6,994 bases of DNA from Anaerolineales bacterium UBA2029 (GCA_002332795.1 DDBP01000084.1:1-6994); one strand, 5' to 3'. Shown: positions 1-5,801, counted from the first letter of the stretch. The notes: a model not told the origin generated them from the letters alone. Program-made: numbers and translations.

Positions 1-49
1 AACTGACGACTGAAGGCTGAGAACTGAGAACTAAAGACTGATAACTCAG
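1..49. repeat. Degenerate tandem heptanucleotide repeat
   Basis: Seven consecutive 7-base units fit in register from base 1 to base 49, with consensus roughly RRCTGAN. Clear units are AACTGAC at 1-7, GACTGAA at 8-14, AACTGAG at 22-28 and GACTGAT at 36-42. The array touches the left window edge, so it may be longer. Heptameric intergenic repeats are known from several bacterial groups, including cyanobacteria. The function is unknown and nothing here indicates coding. Confidence 0.75.
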
Positions 50-63
50 GCCGGGGGCCACGA

Positions 64-77
64 GGCGCGTCAGCGCC
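64..77. other. Short perfect hairpin, GGCGC stem
   Basis: GGCGC (64-68) and GCGCC (73-77) pair around a GTCA loop. No T-run follows on either strand, so it does not look like an intrinsic terminator. It lies between the heptamer array and the tRNA promoter. The role is unknown and it may be chance in GC-rich DNA. Confidence 0.3.
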
Positions 78-152
78 GAGTGGGGCTGAGGTAAAGCGGA
101 GCGCGGCAAAACTGCCTGACACATTTTGCACGCACCCCGCAGCAATTTACCG

Positions 153-181
153 TTGACCGCCGCGTCAGGTGATGGTATATT
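153..181 (+). promoter_or_regulatory. Promoter of the tRNA-Lys gene
   Basis: A TTGACC -35 box (153-158) and a TATATT -10 box (176-181) are separated by exactly 17 bases, and each matches the housekeeping sigma consensus at five of six positions. The expected start point, about 7 bases after the -10 box, falls a few bases before the tRNA 5' end at 193, leaving almost no leader. This is typical of a strong stable-RNA promoter. Confidence 0.8.
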
Positions 182-192
182 TCTAGCTGCCT

Positions 193-269
193 GGCCCCGT
201 AGCTCAACATGGCAGAGCAGTTGACTCTTAATCAATTGGTTGCAGGTTCGAGTCCTGCCGGGGTCACCA
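193..269 (+). tRNA. tRNA-Lys (anticodon CTT)
   Basis: The full cloverleaf can be drawn. The acceptor stem pairs 193-199 with 259-265, with one G-U pair. The D stem pairs 202-205 with 215-218. The anticodon stem pairs 220-224 with 232-236 and has loop CTCTTAA, so the anticodon is CTT (227-229), reading the Lys codon AAG. The variable region is 5 bases. The T stem pairs 242-246 with 254-258 around the loop TTCGAGT. The discriminator base is A266 and CCA is encoded at 267-269. It forms a single-gene unit between a strong promoter and a terminator. AAG is a frequent Lys codon in GC-rich genomes, consistent with keeping a dedicated CUU isoacceptor. Confidence 0.97.
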
Positions 270-274
270 GCCAG

Positions 275-299
275 CGCTCACCATACGGTGAGCGTTTTT
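275..299 (+). terminator. Rho-independent terminator of tRNA-Lys
   Basis: CGCTCACC (275-282) and GGTGAGCG (287-294) form a perfect 8-bp stem around an ATAC loop, followed directly by five T (295-299). It begins 6 bases after the tRNA CCA end and closes that unit before the glucosidase promoter. Confidence 0.92.
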
Positions 300-355
300 C
301 GTTGCCGTGCGCACCTGCCATGTGTCCCTCATTTTCGCTGGATGCTCCCCTGCGC

Positions 356-361
356 TATGAT
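356..361 (+). promoter_or_regulatory. Candidate -10 box of the GH31 gene
   Basis: TATGAT matches the TATAAT consensus at five of six positions. The matching -35 region (about 332-338, TTTTCGC) is poor, so the promoter may be weak or need an activator. A start point near 368 would leave a leader of about 38 bases before the ATG at 406. That agrees with the chosen translation start and argues against the GTG at 367. Confidence 0.4.
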
Positions 362-390
362 TAGGGGTGTTACCTGCGCAGGCACAGCCA

Positions 391-395
391 AGGAG
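391..395 (+). promoter_or_regulatory. Ribosome binding site deciding the GH31 start
   Basis: AGGAG lies 10 bases upstream of the ATG at 406. The earlier in-frame GTG at 367 has no comparable site, so this motif favours the ATG. Confidence 0.7.
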
Positions 396-405
396 CGCAC
401 CTTTC

Positions 406-2928
406 ATGTTCACCAAAGCGCTTTCGTGGATTCACCTGGCGACGTCCATGGGGCTGTCCCCTCTGTGGAACGCCCTCCGTTACCATGCCGCGCTGCAGAG
501 CGCTCAGCGCCGCTACCGCCGCCCCCGCCCTACCGGCCCCTTTCAGACGCCCGGCCCAATCCGGCAGGTTGAACCCAGCCCCAATGGCGTCCTTCTGCGC
601 GCCGAGCGTGCCGCCATCGAGTTGACCGCCCTGGGCGATGAGATCGTGCGGGTGCGGCTCAGCCCTTCGGGCGAGTTCGCGCCGCTGTTCTCCTATGCGG
701 TGCTCGGCGGAGGCGATCCTCCGCGCACGTTGCATATCTCCGAGCAGGCGCAAACGGTGTTGCTGGAGACCGAACGCCTGTTGTGTCAGGTGGAGCGCGA
801 AACCTGTCGTCTGACCCTGCTGACGCCGCATGGACACCTGCTCAGCGACGATGCCGAGGGATTGGCCTGGCGCGGGTCGGAGGTGCGCTGGTCGCGCAGG
901 TTACCGTCGGACGAGTCCTGTCACGGCCTGGGCGAGCGGGCCAGCGGCCTGAATCTACGCGGCAGGCGGCTGGCGCTGTGGAACACCGATCCCGGCCCCG
1001 CCTACCCCTGCGATGCTGATCCGCTGTATACCAGCATCCCCTTTTACCTGGGCGTGCGCGGCGAACTGGCCTTCGGCGTGCTATGGGACAACCCGGCCCG
1101 CGGCCTGGTTGATCTGGGCGCGAGTGATGCGGGAACCATGACCTTCAGTGCCGAAGAGGGCGAACTGTGCTTCTACCTGCTGGCCGGGCCGACCGTGCCG
1201 GACGTGATGCGTCAGTATACGGCGCTGGTGGGGCAGATGCCACTCCCGCCCCTGTGGGCGCTGGGCTTTCATCAGTCGCGCTGGAGCTACAAGACGGCGG
1301 CAGAGTTTCAGCGCCTGGCGAGCGAATTCCGCGCCCGCCGACTGCCCTGCGACGTGCTCTACTTCGATATTGATTACATGGATGGCTTCCGCGTCTTCAC
1401 CTGGAATCGCCAGGCATTCCCCGACCTGCCAGGGCTGGTGGACGAACTGGCGGCGCAGGGTTTCAAGAGCGTGGCCATCCTCGACCCCGGCATCAAGGTA
1501 GACCCGGCCTATCCAGTCTACCAGAGCGGCCTGCGCGAAGACGTGTTCCTCAAGCTGCCCGACGGTAAACCGGTCACTGCGCCCGTCTGGCCGGGAATGT
1601 GCCACTTCCCAGACTTCACACGCCCGGCAGTCCGTTCGTGGTGGGCGGAAAAGGTGCGCGACCTGCTGGCCTCGGTTCGCTTCGCCGGCCTGTGGAACGA
1701 CATGAACGAACCCACCGCTATCAGTTACCGCATGGGCACGACTCTACCTGACGCCACGCGCCACGACTGGGAAGGGATGGGGCGTTCGCACGTGGGCGGC
1801 GGGCACAACGTCTATGGCATGCTGATGGCGCGTGCCACCCGCGAGGGCATGGCACAGGCCCGCCCGGACGCCCGCCCCTTCGTGATGACTCGCGCGGCCT
1901 ACGCCGGTGCGCAGCGCTACACGTCTTCCTGGACGGGCGACAACGCCTCGACCTGGGATCATCTGCGGCTGAGCCTCAGCATGGTGCTCAACTGCGGGCT
2001 GTCTGGCATGGCCTTCACCGGGCCGGATGTAGGCGGCTTCGCGGGTGTGCCGGACGGCGAACTGTTCGCCCGTTGGATGCAGGCAGCCAGCCTGTTGCCC
2101 TACTTCCGCGTGCACACCATGGCAGGCACGCCTCCCCAGGAACCCTGGAGCTATGGCGAGCGCGTCGAAACGGTCTGCCGCAAGGCCCTGGAATGGCGCT
2201 ACCGCCTGCTGCCCTACCTCTATTCGGTGACGGCGGAGTGCGCCCAAACGGGCCTGCCCATCGTCCGCCCGCTCTTCCTGGCCGATCCCGCCGACCCGCG
2301 TTTGCACGGCGTTGACGACGCTTTTCTGGTCGGCGAAGCGCTGCTGGTGGCTCCCGTGCTCGAACCCGGCGCGACGGCGCGCCCGGTCGTCCTGCCGCGC
2401 GGGATGTGGTACGAGCTGGAGACCGGTCAGGCCGTCGTGGGCGGCGGGACGGTCACCGTCGCCGCCCCGCTCGAACGGCTGCCGGTCTATGTGCGCGCTG
2501 GCGCAGTGATCCCGCTGTGGCCGGTGATGCAGTACGTCGGCGAGCGCCCCGTCGAGGAACTGTCGCTGCGCGTGTACGTGGGCGACGGCGAGAGCGCCTT
2601 CTACGAAGACGCGGGCGAGGGGTTGGCCTATCAGCAGGGCGACTATCGCTGGTCCTATTTCACGGTGCGCTTGCTGGGCACTGGCACGCTGGTGATCGAG
2701 TGGCGGCGAACCGGCTCGTATGAGCCGACCTACCGTCAGGTGCGCGTGGAAGTGATCGGGCTGGCCGAAGAGCCGCAGGCCATCCTGGTAGACGGCCAGG
2801 GCGCGCCGGTGTGGTACTACGAAAAGGGCGTGGTCGAACTGGTCGCGCCGCCCTTCAGCGAAGCGCGGCTGGTCGCGCGGGCCGAGTCCAACCGCGAGGA
2901 GACTCTGCCACACCGTCCCGACCGCTAG
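406..2928 (+). CDS. GH31 family alpha-glucosidase
   Basis: An 840-residue glycoside hydrolase family 31 enzyme, expected to release glucose from the non-reducing ends of alpha-glucosides with retention of configuration. After an N-terminal extension of about 55 residues that lacks a clear signal peptide comes the beta-sandwich domain. The catalytic barrel starts near residue 278 with MPLPPLWALGFHQSRW. FDIDYMDG (320-327) is the substrate-pocket strand. WNDMNEP (430-436) carries the nucleophile D432, WTGDN (509-513) carries the acid/base D512, and H570 lies in the conserved HTMAG motif. The C-terminal beta domains include a DUF5110-like stretch from about residue 718. The WNDMNEP form matches the alpha-glucosidase branch rather than YicI-type alpha-xylosidases. 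The start is the ATG preceded by AGGAG. The enzyme is probably cytosolic, and length and motifs are complete. Exact substrate preference (maltose, isomaltose, sulfoquinovoside or other) cannot be read from sequence alone. There is no sugar transporter or regulator nearby. The stop overlaps that of the convergent ATL gene. Confidence 0.95.
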   Translation: MFTKALSWIHLATSMGLSPLWNALRYHAALQSAQRRYRRPRPTGPFQTPGPIRQVEPSPNGVLLRAERAAIELTALGDEIVRVRLSPSGEFAPLFSYAVLGGGDPPRTLHISEQAQTVLLETERLLCQVERETCRLTLLTPHGHLLSDDAEGLAWRGSEVRWSRRLPSDESCHGLGERASGLNLRGRRLALWNTDPGPAYPCDADPLYTSIPFYLGVRGELAFGVLWDNPARGLVDLGASDAGTMTFSAEEGELCFYLLAGPTVPDVMRQYTALVGQMPLPPLWALGFHQSRWSYKTAAEFQRLASEFRARRLPCDVLYFDIDYMDGFRVFTWNRQAFPDLPGLVDELAAQGFKSVAILDPGIKVDPAYPVYQSGLREDVFLKLPDGKPVTAPVWPGMCHFPDFTRPAVRSWWAEKVRDLLASVRFAGLWNDMNEPTAISYRMGTTLPDATRHDWEGMGRSHVGGGHNVYGMLMARATREGMAQARPDARPFVMTRAAYAGAQRYTSSWTGDNASTWDHLRLSLSMVLNCGLSGMAFTGPDVGGFAGVPDGELFARWMQAASLLPYFRVHTMAGTPPQEPWSYGERVETVCRKALEWRYRLLPYLYSVTAECAQTGLPIVRPLFLADPADPRLHGVDDAFLVGEALLVAPVLEPGATARPVVLPRGMWYELETGQAVVGGGTVTVAAPLERLPVYVRAGAVIPLWPVMQYVGERPVEELSLRVYVGDGESAFYEDAGEGLAYQQGDYRWSYFTVRLLGTGTLVIEWRRTGSYEPTYRQVRVEVIGLAEEPQAILVDGQGAPVWYYEKGVVELVAPPFSEARLVARAESNREETLPHRPDR

Positions 2929-3311
2929 TCGCGACCGGAGGTCTCGGCGCGAATCCGTTGCAGCAGCGCGGCCAGTTCGGGCGGAGACGGGTTCCACTGA
3001 TAGCGGCTCATATCCAGCGTGTCGTGCTCGTCGAAGACGACGCCCTCCGCCTCCAGCCGCAGGCGTTGTTCCAACGCCGCCTCTGGCGACCCCTTGATGC
3101 TGATGCGCCCCTGCGCGTTGAGCACACGATGCCAGGGCACGGGCGGTTCGTTGCGCGCCTGCTTGAGCGCGCTGAGCGCCCAGCCGACTTCGCGCGCCCC
3201 GTGCGGCACCCCCAGCATTTCGGCCACGCGCCCATAGCTGAGCACCTTGCCAGGCGGAATGCAGCGCACGAGCGCGTACACCTGCGCGTTGAAGGAAGAA
3301 GATGGTCGCAT
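2925..3311 (-). CDS. Alkyltransferase-like (ATL) DNA-lesion-binding protein
   Basis: A 128-residue protein of the O6-alkylguanine-DNA alkyltransferase C-terminal domain family (MGMT/Ogt fold). Conserved segments are IPPGKVLSYGRVAEMLG (18-34), GAREVGWAL (38-46) and PVPWHRVLNAQGRIS (57-71). The active-site motif PCHRV of true alkyltransferases reads PWHRV here, with W60 replacing the alkyl-accepting Cys, so it should not transfer alkyl groups. Tyr26 and Arg40 correspond to the base-flipping Tyr and the arginine finger of ATLs. By family knowledge, ATLs bind O6-alkylguanine and hand the lesion to nucleotide excision repair. The frame stays open upstream to 3539, but similarity starts only near the ATG at 3311, which gives the usual ATL length. 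The ribosome binding site before that ATG is weak. The gene converges on the GH31 gene with shared stop bases. Confidence 0.92.
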   Translation of the reverse strand: MRPSSSFNAQVYALVRCIPPGKVLSYGRVAEMLGVPHGAREVGWALSALKQARNEPPVPWHRVLNAQGRISIKGSPEAALEQRLRLEAEGVVFDEHDTLDMSRYQWNPSPPELAALLQRIRAETSGRD

Positions 3312-3384
3312 GGCTGTTCTCGACAGGGCAGCGGGCGAGAAGTCGCGCCTTCGGGCCGAGGCCCACATGCACGGCCCATAGCCT

Positions 3385-3390
3385 ATTGTA
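3385..3390 (-). promoter_or_regulatory. Candidate -10 box of the ATL gene
   Basis: On the minus strand this reads TACAAT (five of six to consensus), about 74 bases before the ATL start codon. A convincing -35 box at 16-18 bases is missing: TTGTGG lies upstream but at 21 bases. It is a weak call based on the -10 match alone. Confidence 0.3.
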
Positions 3391-3513
3391 CGCGACATGG
3401 GCACGAAGAAGCCACAACCGAGAACGCCCGCCGGCGACCGTCCGGGCGTATACACAGGGCGCGGAAAGCAGGGAGATGTAGAATAGGGATGCGGCTGGTT
3501 TGCAGGCAGTATG

Positions 3514-3523
3514 AGAGCGCTCT
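3514..3523. repeat. 10-bp perfect palindrome AGAGCGCTCT
   Basis: This self-complementary decamer lies 15 bases upstream of the RAYT remnant start codon. It could be an operator, part of a former transposon end or REP-like element, or chance. No second copy was seen in the window. Confidence 0.3.
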
Positions 3524-3538
3524 GACAAGAAAAGCCCA

Positions 3539-3691
3539 ATGCCTCGTCGCCAGATACCTTTTACCCCCAATCACTATTATCAGTTTTATGACCGCGGCCA
3601 CAATCGGCAGGCCGTTTTCTTCGAGGATGACAAACACGACCAGCGACCCGGACGCTTTTCGCACCGTGCTGGGGACGCTGCTCGACGCTGA
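3539..3691 (+). pseudogene. Truncated REP-associated tyrosine transposase (RAYT)
   Basis: The frame starting with ATG at 3539 begins MPRRQIPFTP and continues with YYQFYDRGHNRQAVFFEDD (residues 13-31). This is the typical N-terminus of IS200/IS605-related RAYT (Y1-type, HUH superfamily) transposases: a proline-rich start, then a Y-x-x-Y-[ND]-R-G-x-N-R-Q-x-[IV]-F-F block. After about residue 31 the expected continuation stops, and the frame ends at a TGA (3689-3691) after 50 codons. The HUH histidine pair and the catalytic tyrosine, which lie further along, are absent, so the protein cannot be active. Family members usually run well over 150 residues. No clear ribosome binding site precedes it. 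The break point lies near 3632-3640. The frame was read directly from the DNA; family assignment rests on motif recognition. Confidence 0.75.
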
Positions 3692-3871
3692 GTTCGCGGC
3701 GCTGGCGGACGTGCGCCCCGCTGCCTGGGACGGGGATCGCCTGCGCGCGGTGCGGGGATGATCGCCGCGCTGGTGGTTAGTACGCTGGCGGAGGGAGGGG
3801 GATGGATAGTCTTCGATAACGGTCAGTCCTGGTGCGCAGAGCTTCGCGGAATCTCCAATGTAAGAAGGTAA
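3627..3871 (+). pseudogene. Unidentified coding-like debris downstream of RAYT remnant
   Basis: From 3627 one frame encodes MTNTTSDPDAFRTVLG and then a GC3-rich, helix-like stretch ending LRAVRG at the TGA 3759-3761. A second frame opens at ATG 3758, overlapping that stop as ATGA, and runs 37 codons to the TAA at 3869-3871 (MIAALVVSTLAEGGGW onward). Codon choice in the first part resembles the neighbouring real genes, unlike random sequence. The two pieces could be the frame-shifted tail of one lost gene, since LRAVRG followed by MIAALV reads naturally as one helix. I do not recognise a family. It partly overlaps the RAYT frame. It may instead be non-coding. Confidence 0.3.
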
Positions 3872-3880
3872 ATTAAGTGA

Positions 3881-3910
3881 TTTAAATTCTCATTCCAGCA
3901 ATTTTATAGT
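3881..3910 (+). promoter_or_regulatory. Promoter of the DUF4352-like membrane protein gene
   Basis: A TATAGT -10 box (3905-3910, five of six) follows TTTAAA (3881-3886, four of six to TTGACA) at an 18-base spacing, inside a short AT-rich segment in an otherwise GC-rich window. The predicted start near 3917 gives a leader of about 35 bases before the ATG at 3952. The leader contains a purine-rich ribosome binding site (AGAAGGGGGAAG, ending 3949). Confidence 0.5.
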
Positions 3911-3951
3911 AACATTGAGATGCTCGCATTTATGTTTAGAAGGGGGAAGCA

Positions 3952-4572
3952 ATGAATCAGGAACAACCCATTAAAGTCGTGGTCAAACAAAAAGGTGGGC
4001 CAGGCTGTTTCAAAATAGGCTTGGGGGTCGGCTGCGTTGCTCCTGCAGCGTTCTGTGTAGGTCTGATTGTGATTGCCGTGATCGTCATGGCGCTGGTTCA
4101 GGCTGGCGAAAAAAGCGCAACGGAACAGGCCATCAAACGTAACAATGGGTTCGGCTCGTTTGAGAAACCCATCCCTGCCCAACAATGGGCCCTGTTCGAA
4201 GAAGGTACGGTGCGCGCGACCAAGCTGATTCGCCAAGCGGATCAGATGGTCGAGGAATTCAATGCTTTCAATCCCGATCCTCCCGCGGGTGCGGACTATG
4301 TCTTGGTATGGTTTGAATTGCAGTGCAACGTTGAGAAATGTGATCCTGATTTGTTGGACCTACGCCTGATGGATAGTCAGGAAAAGGCATGGGGTGAACC
4401 CTGGGTTCTCGTTCTGGATCCGGATTTCGATAAGGCGGCAGTGCGTGGCGCTACAACTGCTGGTTGGCAAGGATTCCAGTTTCCTGTTGGTGAGCCTGTC
4501 CGGACGATCAAAATCGAATGGGGCAGCGAGACTCTTCACGTTGAACCGCCCGCCGCTCAGATTGCGCCATAA
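3952..4572 (+). CDS. Membrane-anchored DUF4352-like protein
   Basis: A 206-residue protein. Residues 1-22 are basic and cytosolic-like (several Lys). About 23-50 form one strongly hydrophobic segment (GLGVGCVAP, then FCVGLIVIAVIVMALV), fitting a signal anchor rather than a cleaved signal peptide or clear lipobox. A short linker (51-75) leads to a beta-rich domain (about 76-200). The pattern of that domain (EGTVRATKLIR, FNAFNPDPPAGADYVLVWFELQC, C125 and C130 in CNVEKC, then GWQGFQFPVGEP) resembles DUF4352/telokin-like extracytoplasmic domains; this is motif recognition only. The two cysteines could form a disulfide outside the membrane. The function is unknown. AGGGGG before the ATG sets the start. 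Base composition is visibly less GC-rich than the flanking genes. It is a single-gene unit beside the RAYT remnant, so acquisition by transfer is possible. Confidence 0.85.
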   Translation: MNQEQPIKVVVKQKGGPGCFKIGLGVGCVAPAAFCVGLIVIAVIVMALVQAGEKSATEQAIKRNNGFGSFEKPIPAQQWALFEEGTVRATKLIRQADQMVEEFNAFNPDPPAGADYVLVWFELQCNVEKCDPDLLDLRLMDSQEKAWGEPWVLVLDPDFDKAAVRGATTAGWQGFQFPVGEPVRTIKIEWGSETLHVEPPAAQIAP

Positions 4573-4600
4573 TGGCCGTGCGCAGTAGCAGAATGACGTG

Positions 4601-4633
4601 CATCACAAGCACCAAGCCAGCTTGGTGATGATG
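4601..4633. other. Imperfect hairpin between convergent genes
   Basis: CACCAAG (4610-4616) pairs with CTTGGTG (4621-4627) around a CCAG loop. CATCA (4601-4605) can extend it with TGATG (4629-4633) across a small internal loop. It lies between the convergent ends of the membrane-protein gene (4572) and the femAB operon (4683), where a bidirectional terminator would be expected. No T-run follows on either strand, so it is not a standard intrinsic terminator. Confidence 0.4.
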
Positions 4634-4747
4634 GTACAGACCATCGCCAGGGGGATTTCGGGGGTGATCGCCGTGCTGTGGGTCATGAACCTGGCCTTTC
4701 TGCTGATCCCTTCCCCCTCCTCATCACCCGCAGCACGCGCGGCATGA
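4628..4747 (+). CDS. Possible small hydrophobic ORF, doubtful
   Basis: ATG at 4628 (or 4631) opens a 39-codon frame, MMVQTIARGISGVIAVLWVM and then NLAFLLIPSPS, ending at the TGA 4745-4747. Residues about 10-28 would make one good transmembrane helix. However, no ribosome binding site precedes it, its start sits in the arm of the hairpin, and the last 65 bases lie antisense to the 3' end of a femAB gene. It may be a genuine small membrane protein, the remnant N-terminus of a lost gene, or a chance frame. I do not recognise it. Confidence 0.2.
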   Translation: MMVQTIARGISGVIAVLWVMNLAFLLIPSPSSSPAARAA

Positions 4748-5795
4748 CGCGCTCGTACAGCGCGTACAGCCCGCGCGACGGCGCATAGTCCCACGCGCCG
4801 ATATGCCGCACCACCGTCCCGCCGAAGCCGTCCTTGAAGCGGTAGACGCCCCACATCGGCGCGTCGGGGCGGAACTCGTCCGGCGCGCCCCAGAAGTCGT
4901 AGGTCGGGTAGCCGTGCGCCCGCGCCCAGCGGATCGCCTCCCACTGCAACAGGTAGGTGGGCATCCGCTCGCGCTCTTCGTTGCTACTCATGCCGTAGAA
5001 ATACCACGCCTTGGGGCCGAAGTGAAACAGCACCAGCCCGGCCAGGGCGCGCCCCTGGTACTCCGCCAGAAACGCCACCGCCAGCCCTGCTGCAATGAAG
5101 CGCGACCACGCCGCGCGGTAATAGTCCGGCGGGCGGATGAGGAAGCCCTGCCGCTCCCCCGTGACGCGGTAGAGCGCGTAGAGCGTCTCGAAGTCGGCGG
5201 CTGAGTCGGCGGGGCGGACAGTCACGCCGTGTTTGATCGCCAGGCGAATCTTGCGCCGCGTGCTCTGGTTCATGCCCGCCAGCAACGCCTCTTCGCTCTG
5301 CGTCAGGTCGAGCGTCAGTGTGTTGCGGAACTGCACCTGCGTTGCACTGAAGCGCCAACCGCGCTCCCGCAGCAGAGCCAGCACCGCCTGCCCCGCCGGA
5401 TCGTCCTGCGGGGGACGGTCGGGGTCAGTGCCGCCGGGAATGCCCGTGCCTGCGACCACATCCGGATCGATCTTCAGCCAGATGGCGCGGCGCTGCCGGG
5501 CGAGCGCCTCCAGGTGTGCCAGCACGCCATCCACCAGAACCGGGTTGCGCCAGTCCAGGGCCGGGCCTTTGGGCACGTACATCACCCGCAGCGGCCCGAT
5601 GCGCCGCGTCAGCACCGAGGCGGCGGCGACCGTCGCGCCGGACGGGTCGCGAAAGGCCAGGCGCTCCGGCCCCCAGCCGATTTCGTCGCGCTTGAACTCG
5701 CCCCAGTCCCACGTCTGCAGGACGTGCGCGGCGGGTAGAGGGCGCAGCAGCGCGTGCCAGGTCTCGCGGTCGTTGATGGGGGTGACGGTCAGCAT
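4683..5795 (-). CDS. FemAB/FemX-family aminoacyltransferase, downstream paralog
   Basis: A 370-residue FemAB-family protein (lipid II:glycine glycyltransferase FemX-like). Family members use aminoacyl-tRNA to add amino acids to peptidoglycan precursor side chains in the cytosol. It has the double GNAT-like layout. Domain 1 carries HVLQTWDWGEFK (24-35) and VMYVPKGPALDW (71-82). LAGMNQSTRRKIRLA (172-186) is the conserved Asn-Gln-x-Thr-Arg-Arg motif at the start of domain 2, followed by KAWYFYGMSS (262-271), YDFWGAP (299-305) and the C-terminal signature WGVYRFKDGFGG (315-326). There is no coiled-coil arm, as in Weissella FemX. Compared with its upstream twin it has about 25 extra residues (about 111-138, rich in Gly, Pro and Asp). 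The start is ATG at 5795 with GGAG 9 bases before it, lying inside the end of the upstream gene. The gap between the genes is 6 bases. Substrate and amino acid are unknown. Confidence 0.9.
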   Translation of the reverse strand: MLTVTPINDRETWHALLRPLPAAHVLQTWDWGEFKRDEIGWGPERLAFRDPSGATVAAASVLTRRIGPLRVMYVPKGPALDWRNPVLVDGVLAHLEALARQRRAIWLKIDPDVVAGTGIPGGTDPDRPPQDDPAGQAVLALLRERGWRFSATQVQFRNTLTLDLTQSEEALLAGMNQSTRRKIRLAIKHGVTVRPADSAADFETLYALYRVTGERQGFLIRPPDYYRAAWSRFIAAGLAVAFLAEYQGRALAGLVLFHFGPKAWYFYGMSSNEERERMPTYLLQWEAIRWARAHGYPTYDFWGAPDEFRPDAPMWGVYRFKDGFGGTVVRHIGAWDYAPSRGLYALYERVMPRVLRVMRRGKGSAERPGS

Positions 5796-5801
5796 GGGAA
5801 C

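Larger units (their letters stand above)
3312..3951. other. Intergenic region without an intact gene
   Basis: This 640-base gap separates the ATL gene from the membrane-protein gene; the two are divergently transcribed. It holds the ATL leader and possible promoter (3312-3400), an unremarkable GC-rich stretch (about 3400-3510), the 10-bp palindrome, the RAYT N-terminal remnant, GC-rich coding-like debris, and from about 3862 an abruptly AT-rich segment carrying the promoter of the next gene. It reads as a decayed insertion site. Confidence 0.6.

Noticed and set aside
367..405. GTG start of the glucosidase 13 codons upstream
   Set aside because: It coincides with the predicted transcription start and lacks a ribosome binding site, whereas the ATG at 406 has AGGAG at a workable distance.
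3312..3539. N-terminal extension of the ATL protein to the first ATG of the open frame
   Set aside because: The extra 76 residues show no family similarity and would double the usual unstructured N-terminus. Similarity begins at the ATG at 3311.
1744..3570. Long minus-strand open frame (608 codons) opposite the glucosidase
   Set aside because: It lies antisense to the complete GH31 catalytic region and continues across the ATL gene in another frame. The product is a low-complexity Arg/Ala/His-rich sequence typical of antisense GC-rich genes.
3383..3664. Minus-strand frame with a hydrophobic stretch (VIKLIIVIGG)
   Set aside because: The hydrophobic part is antisense to the RAYT N-terminal block, which matches a known family far better, and there is no ribosome binding site.
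2811..3761. Plus-strand open frame of 316 codons across the ATL gene
   Set aside because: Most of it is antisense to the ATL gene, which has clear family motifs. Only its last 45 or so codons lie in free sequence, and those are described separately as debris.
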